Shown here: in pieces, positions 1-8,636 of the stretch | Numbering within the stretch: the first letter of the stretch is position 1 | Layout: every line of letters begins with the position of its first letter | Source: a virus | Virus record (IMG/VR): IMGVR_UViG_3300031951_001058 | Coordinates: 1 to 26,254 of that record | DNA length: 26,254 nt | Reading direction: 5' to 3' (one strand) | The notes under the pieces: model-generated | What the model saw: only the letters and a program-made list of their open reading frames with translations | Told to the model about the DNA's origin: nothing | Database searches by the model: none | Translations under genes and position numbers: made by a program

Positions 1-1026
1 GGTCAAAATGCCAGACAAGTACTAAGAGCAATAAATAATACTGACATATCTTACAATTATTTAGATTTGTTTTCGGCATCTAAAGAGTTCAAATTTATTG
101 AACCAACTATTAATCACAAATTCAAATCTAATCTATTTTGTTGTAATCCTGATATTGATTTGACTGATTTTATTAATCTTAAAAAAAATAATCATAAAAA
201 AAATATTGGTTTATGGGCATGGGAAGTAGAGGTTCTTCCTGAGTATTGGATTAAATATTCAGAGCTTTTTGATGAAATATGGACAATTTCTAATTTTACT
301 AAAAGTATTTTTGAAAAGGAATTACCAAATAAAATTATAAAATCTTTAAATATTCCAGGAGCACCATTTAAACTGTTGGACAAGTCCACATGTAAACAAA
401 CATTTGGAATTAATTCCAATACTTTTTTGTGTTCATTTGTTTTTGATTCATTTAGTGATATAAATAGAAAAAATCCATTACATGTTATAGAGTCTTTTGA
501 ATCATCATTAGGGGATGAAGATTCTGTTTTATTAATAAAATGTCAAAACTTAAGTCAAGAAAACAGGGACATATTACTTAACTACCCTAAAACTAAAAAA
601 GTTAAATTTATTTTTGAAACTTTTTCAGACGAGTTAATGAATCATTTATTTTGTGCGACTGATTTATACATTTCTCTTCATAGAAGTGAGGGGTCAGGAC
701 TGACAATAATGGAGGCATTATCAGTAGGCACACCTTGTTTAGTGACAAATTATGGTGGATGTTTAGATTTTTGTCTTCCTGAATTTTGTGAGTTAGTTGA
801 TTATAACTTTATAGAAATTACTGAAGATATTTGGTATAAAAATAACTTTTTTAAAGACAAGGAAGTTTTTTGGGCAAACCCTATAGTAAATGACGCGTCT
901 AATAAAATTAAAAAAATATTTGACAATTATGATGACTACCTTATTAAAACTAATGAATTAAAAAATTTCATAGAGAATAATTACAATTTAGAAAATATGT
1001 CTATTTTTTTAAAAAACAATTTATGA
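1..1026 (+). CDS. GT4-type glycosyltransferase, 5' partial
   Basis: The frame is open from base 1, so the gene begins upstream; the TTG at 67 is not a credible start. The visible 341 residues form most of a GT-B glycosyltransferase, which would move a sugar from a nucleotide-sugar donor to an acceptor in the cytoplasm. The first residues, GQNARQVLRAINN, look like the glycine-containing first loop and helix of the N-terminal Rossmann domain, so little is missing. GLWAWEVEVLPEYW follows in the N-domain. The C-terminal domain has the EX7E-type motif SEGSGLTIMEALSVGTP (about nt 683-736) followed by NYGG, typical of family GT4. It overlaps the next gene by ATGA. With the two glycosyltransferases at 1893 and 2962 it probably makes a phage-specified glycan. 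The acceptor (virion, host surface or DNA) cannot be told. Confidence 0.85.
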   Translation, partial: GQNARQVLRAINNTDISYNYLDLFSASKEFKFIEPTINHKFKSNLFCCNPDIDLTDFINLKKNNHKKNIGLWAWEVEVLPEYWIKYSELFDEIWTISNFTKSIFEKELPNKIIKSLNIPGAPFKLLDKSTCKQTFGINSNTFLCSFVFDSFSDINRKNPLHVIESFESSLGDEDSVLLIKCQNLSQENRDILLNYPKTKKVKFIFETFSDELMNHLFCATDLYISLHRSEGSGLTIMEALSVGTPCLVTNYGGCLDFCLPEFCELVDYNFIEITEDIWYKNNFFKDKEVFWANPIVNDASNKIKKIFDNYDDYLIKTNELKNFIENNYNLENMSIFLKNNL

Positions 1027-1625
1027 GGATTGGTATAGAAATTAACGGTGTTCTTAGAAATACTTTGGGTAAAATTGAACAAACCTATAATAAATTTTAC
1101 GTGGAAAAAACCGAAGGTATTGAAGATGAAGACGAGTTCAAATATGAAGTTATTTCTGGATTGGATTCTTTAGATGTTAAATCTCATCTAAAATTTAGAG
1201 ATGATGAGGAATTATTTTCTTTTTTATATGAAGAATTCCCGATGGAAATTTTTGGTCACGCTCAATCCACAGAGTACACCACGTTTAACGATTTAAATGA
1301 ATTGTATTTTCAATTAAGAGATAAGCACGAGATGATAATAGTATCAGATGAGATTGGTAAATCAAAACCAGCTTCATTGTTTTTCTTATCTAAATTTGGT
1401 TGTCAATTTGAGAAAATTGTATTTTATAGTAACTACACTATAAATGAAATGTGGAATCAAGTTGATATTTTAATTACATCAAATCCAAATTTATTAGAAA
1501 ATCATCCTGAAGATAAAATGGTTATAAAATATAACACAATATATAATAAACAAGTTGATTCTTTTCACTCAATTACGTCTATTAGAGAATTAGAATCTAA
1601 AATAAATGAAACAGTACTATGTTAA
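1023..1625 (+). CDS. HAD-like protein with degenerate catalytic motifs
   Basis: This 200-residue protein has the layout of small HAD phosphatases of the 5'(3')-deoxyribonucleotidase type, where motif I is normally DxDGVL. Here the N-terminus reads MRIGIEINGVLRNT, with Glu and Asn in place of both aspartates. Motif II may be MIIVSDE, the motif III lysine may lie in GKSKPASLFFLSKFG, and the motif IV region reads VDILITSNPNLLENHPED instead of an acidic DD. The nucleophile is therefore missing and phosphatase activity is unlikely; a binding or regulatory role is inferred. Start and stop overlap both neighbours (ATGA upstream, 7 bp downstream), so it is translated inside the glycosyltransferase operon. 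It could instead be an unrelated Rossmann-like protein. Confidence 0.6.
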   Translation: MRIGIEINGVLRNTLGKIEQTYNKFYVEKTEGIEDEDEFKYEVISGLDSLDVKSHLKFRDDEELFSFLYEEFPMEIFGHAQSTEYTTFNDLNELYFQLRDKHEMIIVSDEIGKSKPASLFFLSKFGCQFEKIVFYSNYTINEMWNQVDILITSNPNLLENHPEDKMVIKYNTIYNKQVDSFHSITSIRELESKINETVLC

Positions 1626-1888
1626 AAATTTTAGGAGAAAATTATTATCTCGATTTAGACAAAATCGAGGACTACATCAATGTTGAACCCCCAAAAGATT
1701 ATACAGGGGTTCCTGAAAATCATATAAGCGTTGTTAAATATGATATGGTTAAAGCATTAACTGAAACATTATTAACCGAAAGTGAAGAAGTTGATGAAAA
1801 CTTGGGTTCTAAAGCGTCAGGTTTATCGATACCATTTAAACTAGCGTTCAATACCCTCCTTAATAAAAAATTACTAAATAAATATTAA
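1619..1888 (+). CDS. small acidic hypothetical protein
   Basis: This 89-residue protein matches no family I recognise. It starts with MLKILGENYYLDLDKIEDYI, has a proline-containing middle (VEPPKDYTGVPENH) and an acidic stretch ESEEVDEN, and ends in a lysine-rich helix. The start overlaps the end of the HAD-like gene by 7 bp and the stop lies 4 bp before the next glycosyltransferase, so it belongs to the same translationally coupled operon. The coupling and an uninterrupted frame are the main evidence that it is real. Confidence 0.65.
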   Translation: MLKILGENYYLDLDKIEDYINVEPPKDYTGVPENHISVVKYDMVKALTETLLTESEEVDENLGSKASGLSIPFKLAFNTLLNKKLLNKY

Positions 1889-1892
1889 AAAA

Positions 1893-2957
1893 ATGAATCA
1901 AGAAAATTTATCAAAATTAGAAAAATCAATTGAGAACTTAAAAAACAAAAAAAGTAAAATTTATTTGTTGGTTCAAGACACCAAAGGTAACGCAAAGGCT
2001 TCTATCGCGTATATCTATAATTTAGGAATGTCACTACTTAATAGTGGTTTTAATCCTATTATTCTACATGAAAAACCTGACTACACAGGTGTTGCAGGAT
2101 GGTTAGGAAAAGAATATATGGATTCTTTACCTCATAAATCTATTGAGGGCGAAAATTTAGAAGTCTCACCTGAAGACTTCATCATTGTCCCTGAATTGTA
2201 TGGTTTTGTAATGGCACAGTTATCAAAACTTCCTTGTGGTAAAATTGTCTTATGTCAAGCTTATGACCACATGTTAGAAACATTACAACCTGGTATGACT
2301 TGGGGTCAAACAGGATTCCATAAATGTATAACAACTTCTGAATTCCAAAAAGAATTCATTTCAAATGTTATGAGAAATGTTTCATTTGACGTTATTGAAC
2401 CTTTTATTTCTGACAAATATAAAAAACAAACTAAACCATCTAAACCTATTATAACAATTCATTCAAGAGAACAGAGAGACACGACTAATTTAGTTAAATC
2501 TTTTTATTTAAAGTTCCCTCAATACAGATGGGTAACGTTTAGAGATATGAAGAGTCTAACTGAAGACCAATTCGCACAAGCGTTTCAGGATAGTTTCTTA
2601 TCAATTTGGATTGACGAAACAAGTGGTTATGGTACATTTCCATTAGAATCTATGAAATCAGGAGTACCCGTTTTAGGTTTAGTACCAAATGTACTTCCTC
2701 ATTGGATGAGTGAAGATAATGGTCTTTGGATAAACAATAAAACTCAACTTGTAGATTTTGTTGCGGACTTTCTTCAAAATTGGTTAGAAGATAATATTAA
2801 TGAAACTCTTTTGACTGAAATGAAAAACACTGTTGATAAACTACCAACAAAAGAAACTTTTGACTCTAAAGTATCTGAAGTTTTTGAAAGTTATATAAAC
2901 ACTAGATTAACTTCATTTGAAGAACAATTAAATAAATTTACAACAATAGAAGAATAA
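1893..2957 (+). CDS. GT-B fold glycosyltransferase
   Basis: This 354-residue protein looks like a GT-B glycosyltransferase distantly related to GT1/GT4. After a charged N-terminal helix, KSKIYLLVQDTKGNAKASIA matches the first beta-strand and loop of the N-domain, and HEKPDYTGVAGWLG follows. The C-domain starts near PIITIHSREQRDTTN. It has ETSGYGTFPLESMKSGVPVLG (about nt 2619-2681), a looser form of the acidic donor-binding motif in which the two glutamates are ten residues apart instead of eight. No signal peptide or membrane segment is visible. It lies 4 bp after the 89-residue gene and 4 bp before a GT2-like gene. The start, ATG after an A-rich stretch, has no Shine-Dalgarno sequence. Confidence 0.75.
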   Translation: MNQENLSKLEKSIENLKNKKSKIYLLVQDTKGNAKASIAYIYNLGMSLLNSGFNPIILHEKPDYTGVAGWLGKEYMDSLPHKSIEGENLEVSPEDFIIVPELYGFVMAQLSKLPCGKIVLCQAYDHMLETLQPGMTWGQTGFHKCITTSEFQKEFISNVMRNVSFDVIEPFISDKYKKQTKPSKPIITIHSREQRDTTNLVKSFYLKFPQYRWVTFRDMKSLTEDQFAQAFQDSFLSIWIDETSGYGTFPLESMKSGVPVLGLVPNVLPHWMSEDNGLWINNKTQLVDFVADFLQNWLEDNINETLLTEMKNTVDKLPTKETFDSKVSEVFESYINTRLTSFEEQLNKFTTIEE

Positions 2958-2961
2958 AATT

Positions 2962-3765
2962 ATGGAAAAATTCGATATCTCGGTAATACTACCAATTAAG
3001 TCGGCAGCGGCTAGAGGATTTGATGAACTTTTTGAAAAAGCGATTGAATCTATTAAAATACAAACTTTACAAATTAAAGAACTAATCATTGTTCATACAG
3101 ACGAAACCGCATTAGTAGAGTTTTTAGACCGATTTAATTTCGGTGATATAAATGTTAAAAGAGAAGTTTGGACAAAACCGCCAAGCTACGCGGAACAAAT
3201 TAATCACGGAGTTAGAGTTTCTACAGGTAATTGGATTTCATTGTTTGAATTTGATGATGAATACTCTAAAATTTGGATTAAAAACGTTAAACTATATTCA
3301 GAATCATATCCTGAAATTGACGCATTCTTACCAATTGTTGTCGATATTGATGAAAAAAACCAATTCGCTGGTTTTACAAATGAAGCAACGTTTGCATTAA
3401 ACATTGCATCTGATATGGGTATGTTGACAAATGAAACATTACAAACTTACCAAAATTTCCAAATATCAGGTATGGTTATTAAAAAATCAAAATTTATTGA
3501 TTTTGGTTTAATTAAACCAAGTTTCAAACTTACGTTTGGCTACGAATTCTTTTTAAGAATGACACATAATAATGTTAAATTCATGTCTATTCCAAGAATA
3601 GGGTATAAACATGTAAACCTAAGAGAAGGTTCTATTTTTTGGAATTACAAAAATGGTGACAATGTGTTATCTGAGGATGAGGTTAAATTTTGGGTTGAGT
3701 CGGCTAAGAAAGAATATTTTTTCATCAATGACAGAGCCATAAAATACGAACCTTCCGAAGTTTAA
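2962..3765 (+). CDS. GT2-like (GT-A fold) glycosyltransferase
   Basis: This 267-residue protein has the GT-A pattern of family 2. The N-terminal strand FDISVILPIKS is followed by an ELIIVHTDET strand and loop. SYAEQINHGVRVSTGNWISL precedes FEFDDEYS (about nt 3247-3270), the likely metal-binding DxD-type motif. The C-terminal half, with FGYEFFLRM and IPRIGYKHVNLREGS, resembles the acceptor side. No transmembrane helix is visible, so a soluble enzyme is likely. Its stop shares a base with the start of the late sigma factor (TAATG), which couples the glycosyltransferase operon to the sigma gene. The donor and acceptor are unknown. Confidence 0.8.
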   Translation: MEKFDISVILPIKSAAARGFDELFEKAIESIKIQTLQIKELIIVHTDETALVEFLDRFNFGDINVKREVWTKPPSYAEQINHGVRVSTGNWISLFEFDDEYSKIWIKNVKLYSESYPEIDAFLPIVVDIDEKNQFAGFTNEATFALNIASDMGMLTNETLQTYQNFQISGMVIKKSKFIDFGLIKPSFKLTFGYEFFLRMTHNNVKFMSIPRIGYKHVNLREGSIFWNYKNGDNVLSEDEVKFWVESAKKEYFFINDRAIKYEPSEV

Positions 3766-4514
3766 TGAGTGAAGTTAATGTTTTAACGGGAGCAACAGAT
3801 GTATTAACAAAAAAGAAAGGTAGAAAACCAAAACAAGCAAATTATTTTGATGTCCAAGAGGAATTAGCGGTTATCAGATTTTTAGAAACCGATTCTATGG
3901 AAGAAAAAAATAAAATCTACAACGATTTTTTGAGAAAACCTCTGGATAAGATGATATCTTCTATCATAAGAAGGTATAAATTGTATCGAAAAGATATGGA
4001 TTTTTACGAAATCCATACTGACACTCATTCATTTTTAATGACTAAAATCGATAAGTTTAAGCCTTCAAAAGAGAAGAAGGCTTATTCTTATTTTGGTACT
4101 ATCTGTAAGAATTATTTGATGGGTCAAATAATTAAAGACCAAAAGGAAATTAATAGAAAAATATCTTATGAAGATATTTCGCCCATACTTGAAAATAACA
4201 CCGACTATTCATATTCCATAGATTCTGATTCTGTTGATTCGGAATTAGTAATAAGAAATTTTCTTACAGAATTAGATAAATTCTTGAAAGAAGGTAATCT
4301 AAATGAAAATGAAATTAAGTTAGGTTACGCTTTATATGATTTATTTGAGAACTACGACAGTATTTTTGAAGGGAGTTCAAATAACAAATTTAATAAAAAT
4401 ATTATTCTTTTGTCATTAAGAGAAATGACAAACTTGTCTACCAAAGAAATAAGAAGTTCCATGAAAAAATACAAAGTTATATATGTGAACTTGGTTGATA
4501 AAATGGCTAAATAA
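3765..4514 (+). CDS. gp55: late-transcription sigma factor, T4 gp55-like
   Basis: This 249-residue protein resembles the divergent sigma-70 proteins that direct host RNA polymerase to phage late promoters. A basic N-terminus (KKKGRKPKQ) leads into a region-2-like helical core: DFLRKPLDKMISSIIRRYK, then FKPSKEKKAYSYFGTICKN (YSYFGT at residues 107-112), then IIKDQKEINRKISYED. That matches the conserved 'F.P.KGKKAFSYF.T...N' segment of gp55-type sigmas. A possible recognition helix near the end is LSLREMTNLSTKEIRSSMKK. The length is somewhat above T4 gp55. It starts at the TAATG overlap with the GT2-like gene. The ATATTTAT elements in this window are candidate targets. I see no obvious C-terminal clamp-binding motif. 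Confidence 0.75.
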   Translation: MSEVNVLTGATDVLTKKKGRKPKQANYFDVQEELAVIRFLETDSMEEKNKIYNDFLRKPLDKMISSIIRRYKLYRKDMDFYEIHTDTHSFLMTKIDKFKPSKEKKAYSYFGTICKNYLMGQIIKDQKEINRKISYEDISPILENNTDYSYSIDSDSVDSELVIRNFLTELDKFLKEGNLNENEIKLGYALYDLFENYDSIFEGSSNNKFNKNIILLSLREMTNLSTKEIRSSMKKYKVIYVNLVDKMAK

Positions 4515-4539
4515 AATTACAGAATAACTATTTATTATT

Positions 4540-4914
4540 ATGGGAAGACCTCAAAAAAAAGAAATTAATTTATCAAAAGAATCCATTCTTTCATTGATGC
4601 AAGAGATTTATAATGAACTTGTTGAGCAGAGAAATACTGCAATAAGAATTCAAAATAAAATGTTGTCGATGATGAAAGAGCCTGAGGACATGACTCTAAT
4701 TGGTCCTGTAATTGAAAAACAACAAAAAATTATAAATGACTGTGTAGATAAAAAATTATCGTTGTCTAAGTTGCAATCAAGTATTTGGGAAAAACAAAGT
4801 TCAAGTAAGGAGTCATTTTCTATTTCCGATATTGACATCGATGATGAGATAATTAAAGACTTGTTAGAAAAAGATATTTCTAAATCTGACGGTAGTTACA
4901 AAATGAATAAGTAA
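4540..4914 (+). CDS. small helical protein, possible terminase small subunit
   Basis: This 124-residue protein is mostly helical. MGRPQKKEI is followed by a long helix (ESILSLMQEIYNELVEQRN), then KEPEDMTLIGPVIEKQQKII and KKLSLSKLQSSIWEKQ, with an acidic tail DIDIDDEIIKDLLEKDI. The central helical pair resembles the core of gp16-type small terminase subunits, which form rings that load DNA on the motor. That is a shape-level resemblance only. Its place next to the gp55-like sigma also allows a gp33-like late co-activator. It lies 25 bp after the sigma gene and 2 bp before the next gene. I cannot separate these options by reading. Confidence 0.4.
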   Translation: MGRPQKKEINLSKESILSLMQEIYNELVEQRNTAIRIQNKMLSMMKEPEDMTLIGPVIEKQQKIINDCVDKKLSLSKLQSSIWEKQSSSKESFSISDIDIDDEIIKDLLEKDISKSDGSYKMNK

Positions 4915-4916
4915 AA

Positions 4917-6824
4917 ATGGCTTCATTAGATTTAAATGCGGATTATAAGGCGATTCAGGATAAAGTCAAAGCCACTCAATCATATAAAGATGCTAAAGCG
5001 GATTATGATAAGGCGAAAAAAAGAAAAGGAGAAAGTTTTGATAAAAAGAAATCTGAAGTTACTGAAAAAATCAATAACTTTAAAAAAGATACTAAAAAAT
5101 ATCAAAAACAGATTAAATCTCAATTTGAGCAGTTATTAGATTTAAATAACGTTACAGGAGGTAAAGGAAGTAATTCATCTAAGTACATAAAAAAACTAAT
5201 GTTACAGGCTTTAAAAAACATTGAGCCAAAAATATTAGAAATTTTACGACAAGAAGCGATTAACGCGGTTGGTTGTGACCAACAACAAGTATTTAATGCA
5301 CAGGTCTTATACATAAAAGTTTCATCGGTTGATTTAGGGTCAATGCTAAAAAAAGACCCTGCAGATGAAATAGGTAAAGTTTTATACGAAAAAAATCCAA
5401 TAGCCATTCAGTCATTCCCATTTTCAATGAATAGGGAATTATATCAAAGAATACAAAGTGGACAACCATATTCTGTGGATAATGGTCAGTTGTATTTAGG
5501 AGCGTCTACTCAACCATTGTTCGATATACAATATGTTGAGACAGATAACATAGGACAAACAGGTCCTTGGTTTAAGGTAACCTTACCTAACAGGATTGGT
5601 AATGTTAACAAGGTTGGTGAATTCTTAGTTGATTATTACAAGACAATCAAATTAGTTGATTTTACTAATATTATCGCCCAAATTATGGAGGCGTTATGTG
5701 GAGCAATTTCAATTCAGGCGAACGTTGGTTTAGTACAAGCCGAGGACGCAAGTAAATTCATGTTAATTTTACAAAGAATACTTGGGTTGTGTTTTGATTC
5801 TGTAAAAGAAATTGATGTTAGTGGTGTTGCGAAAGTATCTGAGTTGGACGGTATTGATGAATCTTTTTTTGAATTTACTGAAATTGATTTAAGAAATATA
5901 GACCTTAGAATTTCTAACATAAAAAAAGGTGTAATACAATTTGAGGATTGTGGTAATGTAGATATCCCTGTAGACTCTACATCAATATTAAATGCTCTAA
6001 ATAACTTAAATTTTGTACCTGATTCAGATTTGGAAAACGCGTCTGACCAAGTGACTAATGTTTTAGCCAATAATCCTGAACTTAATGGTTTAGGGATTGA
6101 AGCAAATATTCAAGCGTCAGTTGATTTTAACTTTATTAAGTTATTAGCACAAGGGTTAATATTCGCTCTTTTAACTCCAAAAATTTTGTTACCGATTATG
6201 ACCATGTTAAAGGCTATCGGACAAAGTGCGATTGATGGTATTGATTCGTTCCAACAATTTGCGAAAACTTTTAGAAAATTTGTATTAAACTTAGTTTCTA
6301 AAGTAGGTTCACTATTTGTTCAGGAATTATTTAATTTAATAAAAAGAGACATTCAAAATTTAATCCAACAAGTGATAATGGATTTGGCAAGAGAAAAGGC
6401 CGACAAAAGAATTATTATGATTTTGAAATTAATCCAATTGTTACTTTTAATTGCACAGTTTATATCCGATTGGAGGAAGTGTAAAAGTGTTATTGATGAA
6501 CTATTACAGTTGTTGAATATCGTCGCTTCAGGATGGGGTGGTGAAGTACCATTACCACTTCTTTTTGCCTCCCAAATCTTAGACGGTTATTCTGAAACAA
6601 GAGCCTTTATTGGTACTATAGAAGAAATGCAAAAATTAGGGATTCCTACAGGTCCTATGCCTGACGGAAGCCCCAACTTAAATGTACTTTCTAAATTCGC
6701 TCAAATGAAAGCTCAAGCTAAAGAAGAATCTGAAAATGGTAAAGTTCAAGTTGCGGTTGGTGCTCTTAGTATTACACCTGCAGGATTAACAGTTCCATCA
6801 AGTGCTTTTGGTAAAAAAATGTAA
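4917..6824 (+). CDS. large putative tail/baseplate structural protein
   Basis: This 635-residue protein is not a family I can name. The first about 75 residues are lysine-rich coiled coil (KADYDKAKKRKGESFDKKKS). A mixed alpha/beta region follows (NPIAIQSFPFSMNRELYQ). From about residue 400 come long hydrophobic helices, such as LLAQGLIFALLTPKILLPIM and IIMILKLIQLLLLIAQFI, which could be buried bundles or membrane-inserting segments. The C-terminus is a flexible tail ending AFGKKM. It lies just upstream of a 70-residue helical protein and the hub/spike gene with 2-4 bp spacings, which suggests a baseplate or tail-tip component. A membrane-active ejection protein is an alternative. Confidence 0.5.
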   Translation: MASLDLNADYKAIQDKVKATQSYKDAKADYDKAKKRKGESFDKKKSEVTEKINNFKKDTKKYQKQIKSQFEQLLDLNNVTGGKGSNSSKYIKKLMLQALKNIEPKILEILRQEAINAVGCDQQQVFNAQVLYIKVSSVDLGSMLKKDPADEIGKVLYEKNPIAIQSFPFSMNRELYQRIQSGQPYSVDNGQLYLGASTQPLFDIQYVETDNIGQTGPWFKVTLPNRIGNVNKVGEFLVDYYKTIKLVDFTNIIAQIMEALCGAISIQANVGLVQAEDASKFMLILQRILGLCFDSVKEIDVSGVAKVSELDGIDESFFEFTEIDLRNIDLRISNIKKGVIQFEDCGNVDIPVDSTSILNALNNLNFVPDSDLENASDQVTNVLANNPELNGLGIEANIQASVDFNFIKLLAQGLIFALLTPKILLPIMTMLKAIGQSAIDGIDSFQQFAKTFRKFVLNLVSKVGSLFVQELFNLIKRDIQNLIQQVIMDLAREKADKRIIMILKLIQLLLLIAQFISDWRKCKSVIDELLQLLNIVASGWGGEVPLPLLFASQILDGYSETRAFIGTIEEMQKLGIPTGPMPDGSPNLNVLSKFAQMKAQAKEESENGKVQVAVGALSITPAGLTVPSSAFGKKM

Positions 6825-6828
6825 AAAT

Positions 6829-7041
6829 ATGACAAAAAAAGAAACTGCGGAAAAAGTACTAAAAATAGTAAAAGATTATAAATCCCATTCAAACAAGGAT
6901 TTAACATTTGCTATGGATTTTATCCAAGAAGATTTTAATTTAACAAAAGAAACTCTTTTGAGATTATCTACTCATTTGGATAAATTAGAAACAACATACA
7001 ATTTAATTTTAAAAGAATACGAAGGTAGAGTTAAAAAATGA
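6829..7041 (+). CDS. small helical protein between tail genes
   Basis: I chose ATG 6829 ([16 protein letters not shown]), 4 bp after the preceding stop. A start 27 bases earlier would lie inside the previous gene. The 70 residues form two or three charged helices with heptad-like leucine spacing ([19 protein letters not shown]), suggesting a small coiled-coil partner. Its last bases overlap the hub gene by ATGA, so the two are probably made in linked amounts. A tail assembly or baseplate role is inferred from position only. Confidence 0.6.
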   Translation: MTKKETAEKVLKIVKDYKSHSNKDLTFAMDFIQEDFNLTKETLLRLSTHLDKLETTYNLILKEYEGRVKK

Positions 7042-8612
7042 ATATAACTAACGACAATCAATATCAAATCATATTTCCTGGTATCGTCTTGGATGACCAA
7101 GACCCAATGATGCTTGGTAGATTAAGGGTTATGCCAGAAACAGAAGTCTACCGAGATATCATCGCTTCAGTTCCAAATTGGAGTGAGGAAAAAGATAAAT
7201 GGTCAAGTAGAGACCCTTTAATATTTTTACCTTTATTACCGTTTTTTTTAAGTCAAATACCAAAAAAAGGAGAATACGTTAATATCATTTATCAAAATAA
7301 AAAATTTGTTTTTCAAAACCAATTCTATATTCAAGGACCGTATTCTTCACCTATGTTATCTCCTTTTGAATACTACCAAGGTTCTAAAAAGTTTTTAGCT
7401 ACGGGTGACAGAATAAAACAAGGTTTAAGTATTAAAAATACTGATGGAACTTATAGAAATAAAAATAGTTTCGGGGTATTTCCTGAACCTGGTGATAATT
7501 CTCTTTTAGGTCGTGGTAGTGCCGATGTTATTGTAAAACAAGATGAAGTTTTAATAAGAGCGGGAAAAACTAAAACTCTTAAATCAACTCAGTTACCTGC
7601 GGGTAATCCTCTTAGGTCGTTTTTACAACTATCATATTTTCCTCAGACAAAAAATTTAGAAGACCCTGAATCATTTGCAAGACTTAAAGAAATTGTAAAA
7701 GTCGTTAAAAAAATGGTTGTGTGGGATATTATGAATTTAGAAAATACCCAAGATGTTTTTAATGGTTCTGTTAAATTTTATAACGTAATACCTTCTGAAT
7801 CGGTTAATACTCAAAATTTTAAATCCGATACAATAACTAAATTATCTGAAGGAACAAATTATACATTTCTTTGTGGTATTAATTTTAACTCAGTTTCTTT
7901 TGAAACTGCGGTTAATATAATTAACAAAACTATACAAGGTGTTTTTAACAGTTTTATTCAACCCGACCCAAACTATCCTTTATTACCCTCAACACCAAAT
8001 GTGGTTGACCAATTCCCATTTATTGTCACACCATCAAAATTAACTTATGAAACGGGTAACAAATTTACAACCGCATCTACCGCAAACGATATTGCTGAAT
8101 TAGTTAATTTTAAAAGGTTTTATAAAAAAATAAAAATTAACGATGGTATTAAACAAAGTGGTTTCTTTTTGGTTTCAGAAAATAATAATGGTAAACCTAA
8201 GATAGGTCCTAGTTCTGAAGTTGTTACTGAGACAGTTACTCCAGCAAATTACACTCAAAGTTCTATTACTTATGGTGTTTTAGGAGGTCAAAGACTTTAT
8301 TTACTATCACAAGATTCTGCAGGTCCTAAAGGTCAAATTAGTTTAAGTCAAACTTTATATGGTATTCCACAAGAAAAATTTATTGGTAGTGAAAAAAGTA
8401 TTCAAACACAAACTTACCCAACTGTAAGAGGTGATGAGTTAATGATTTTACTTAGAAAAATGTTTTCCTACTTAAAAGGACACGTGCATCCCGAATCAAC
8501 AATACCTCCTGTTCCTGTTGCCGCAGGTAATGGTCAGACAAGCACAGAAATTGACCAAATATTAGCAGACGCTGAAAATACAATTCTAAATCAAAATATT
8601 CGAATTAATTGA
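7038..8612 (+). CDS. gp5: baseplate hub/spike protein, gp5-like OB-fold, no lysozyme
   Basis: This 524-residue protein has the outline of the T4 gp5/VgrG central spike component at the tip of the contractile tail. The N-terminus reads [20 protein letters not shown] (residues 13-32), the typical start of the OB-fold, where a strand is followed by 'D..GR.RV'. [20 protein letters not shown] matches the later OB strands. Near the C-terminus [18 protein letters not shown] (GHVHP at residues 481-485), followed by PPVP, matches the conserved segment of hub proteins. I see no T4-lysozyme-like catalytic part between them, so it would puncture without its own muramidase, or the enzyme is encoded elsewhere. 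It overlaps the previous gene by 4 bp. Confidence 0.7.
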   Translation: MNITNDNQYQIIFPGIVLDDQDPMMLGRLRVMPETEVYRDIIASVPNWSEEKDKWSSRDPLIFLPLLPFFLSQIPKKGEYVNIIYQNKKFVFQNQFYIQGPYSSPMLSPFEYYQGSKKFLATGDRIKQGLSIKNTDGTYRNKNSFGVFPEPGDNSLLGRGSADVIVKQDEVLIRAGKTKTLKSTQLPAGNPLRSFLQLSYFPQTKNLEDPESFARLKEIVKVVKKMVVWDIMNLENTQDVFNGSVKFYNVIPSESVNTQNFKSDTITKLSEGTNYTFLCGINFNSVSFETAVNIINKTIQGVFNSFIQPDPNYPLLPSTPNVVDQFPFIVTPSKLTYETGNKFTTASTANDIAELVNFKRFYKKIKINDGIKQSGFFLVSENNNGKPKIGPSSEVVTETVTPANYTQSSITYGVLGGQRLYLLSQDSAGPKGQISLSQTLYGIPQEKFIGSEKSIQTQTYPTVRGDELMILLRKMFSYLKGHVHPESTIPPVPVAAGNGQTSTEIDQILADAENTILNQNIRIN

Positions 8613-8619
8613 TATTTAT
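8612..8619 (+). promoter_or_regulatory. candidate late promoter element ATATTTAT
   Basis: GATATTTATTAAAC lies in the 24-bp gap between the hub gene and the 489-residue structural gene; the core ends 17 nt before the start codon. It matches the elements before six other genes on both strands. The link to the gp55-like sigma is inferred. Confidence 0.5.
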
Positions 8620-8636
8620 TAAACAAACAACGTTTA

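Noticed and set aside
4529-4537. TATTTATTA before the 124-residue gene
   Set aside because: It lies 2 bp from ATG and lacks the full ATATTTAT core, so I did not count it as a promoter element.
7038-8612. Possible lysozyme domain in the hub protein
   Set aside because: No catalytic Glu-Asp-Thr pattern or T4-lysozyme-like helices are visible between the OB-fold and GHVHP segment.
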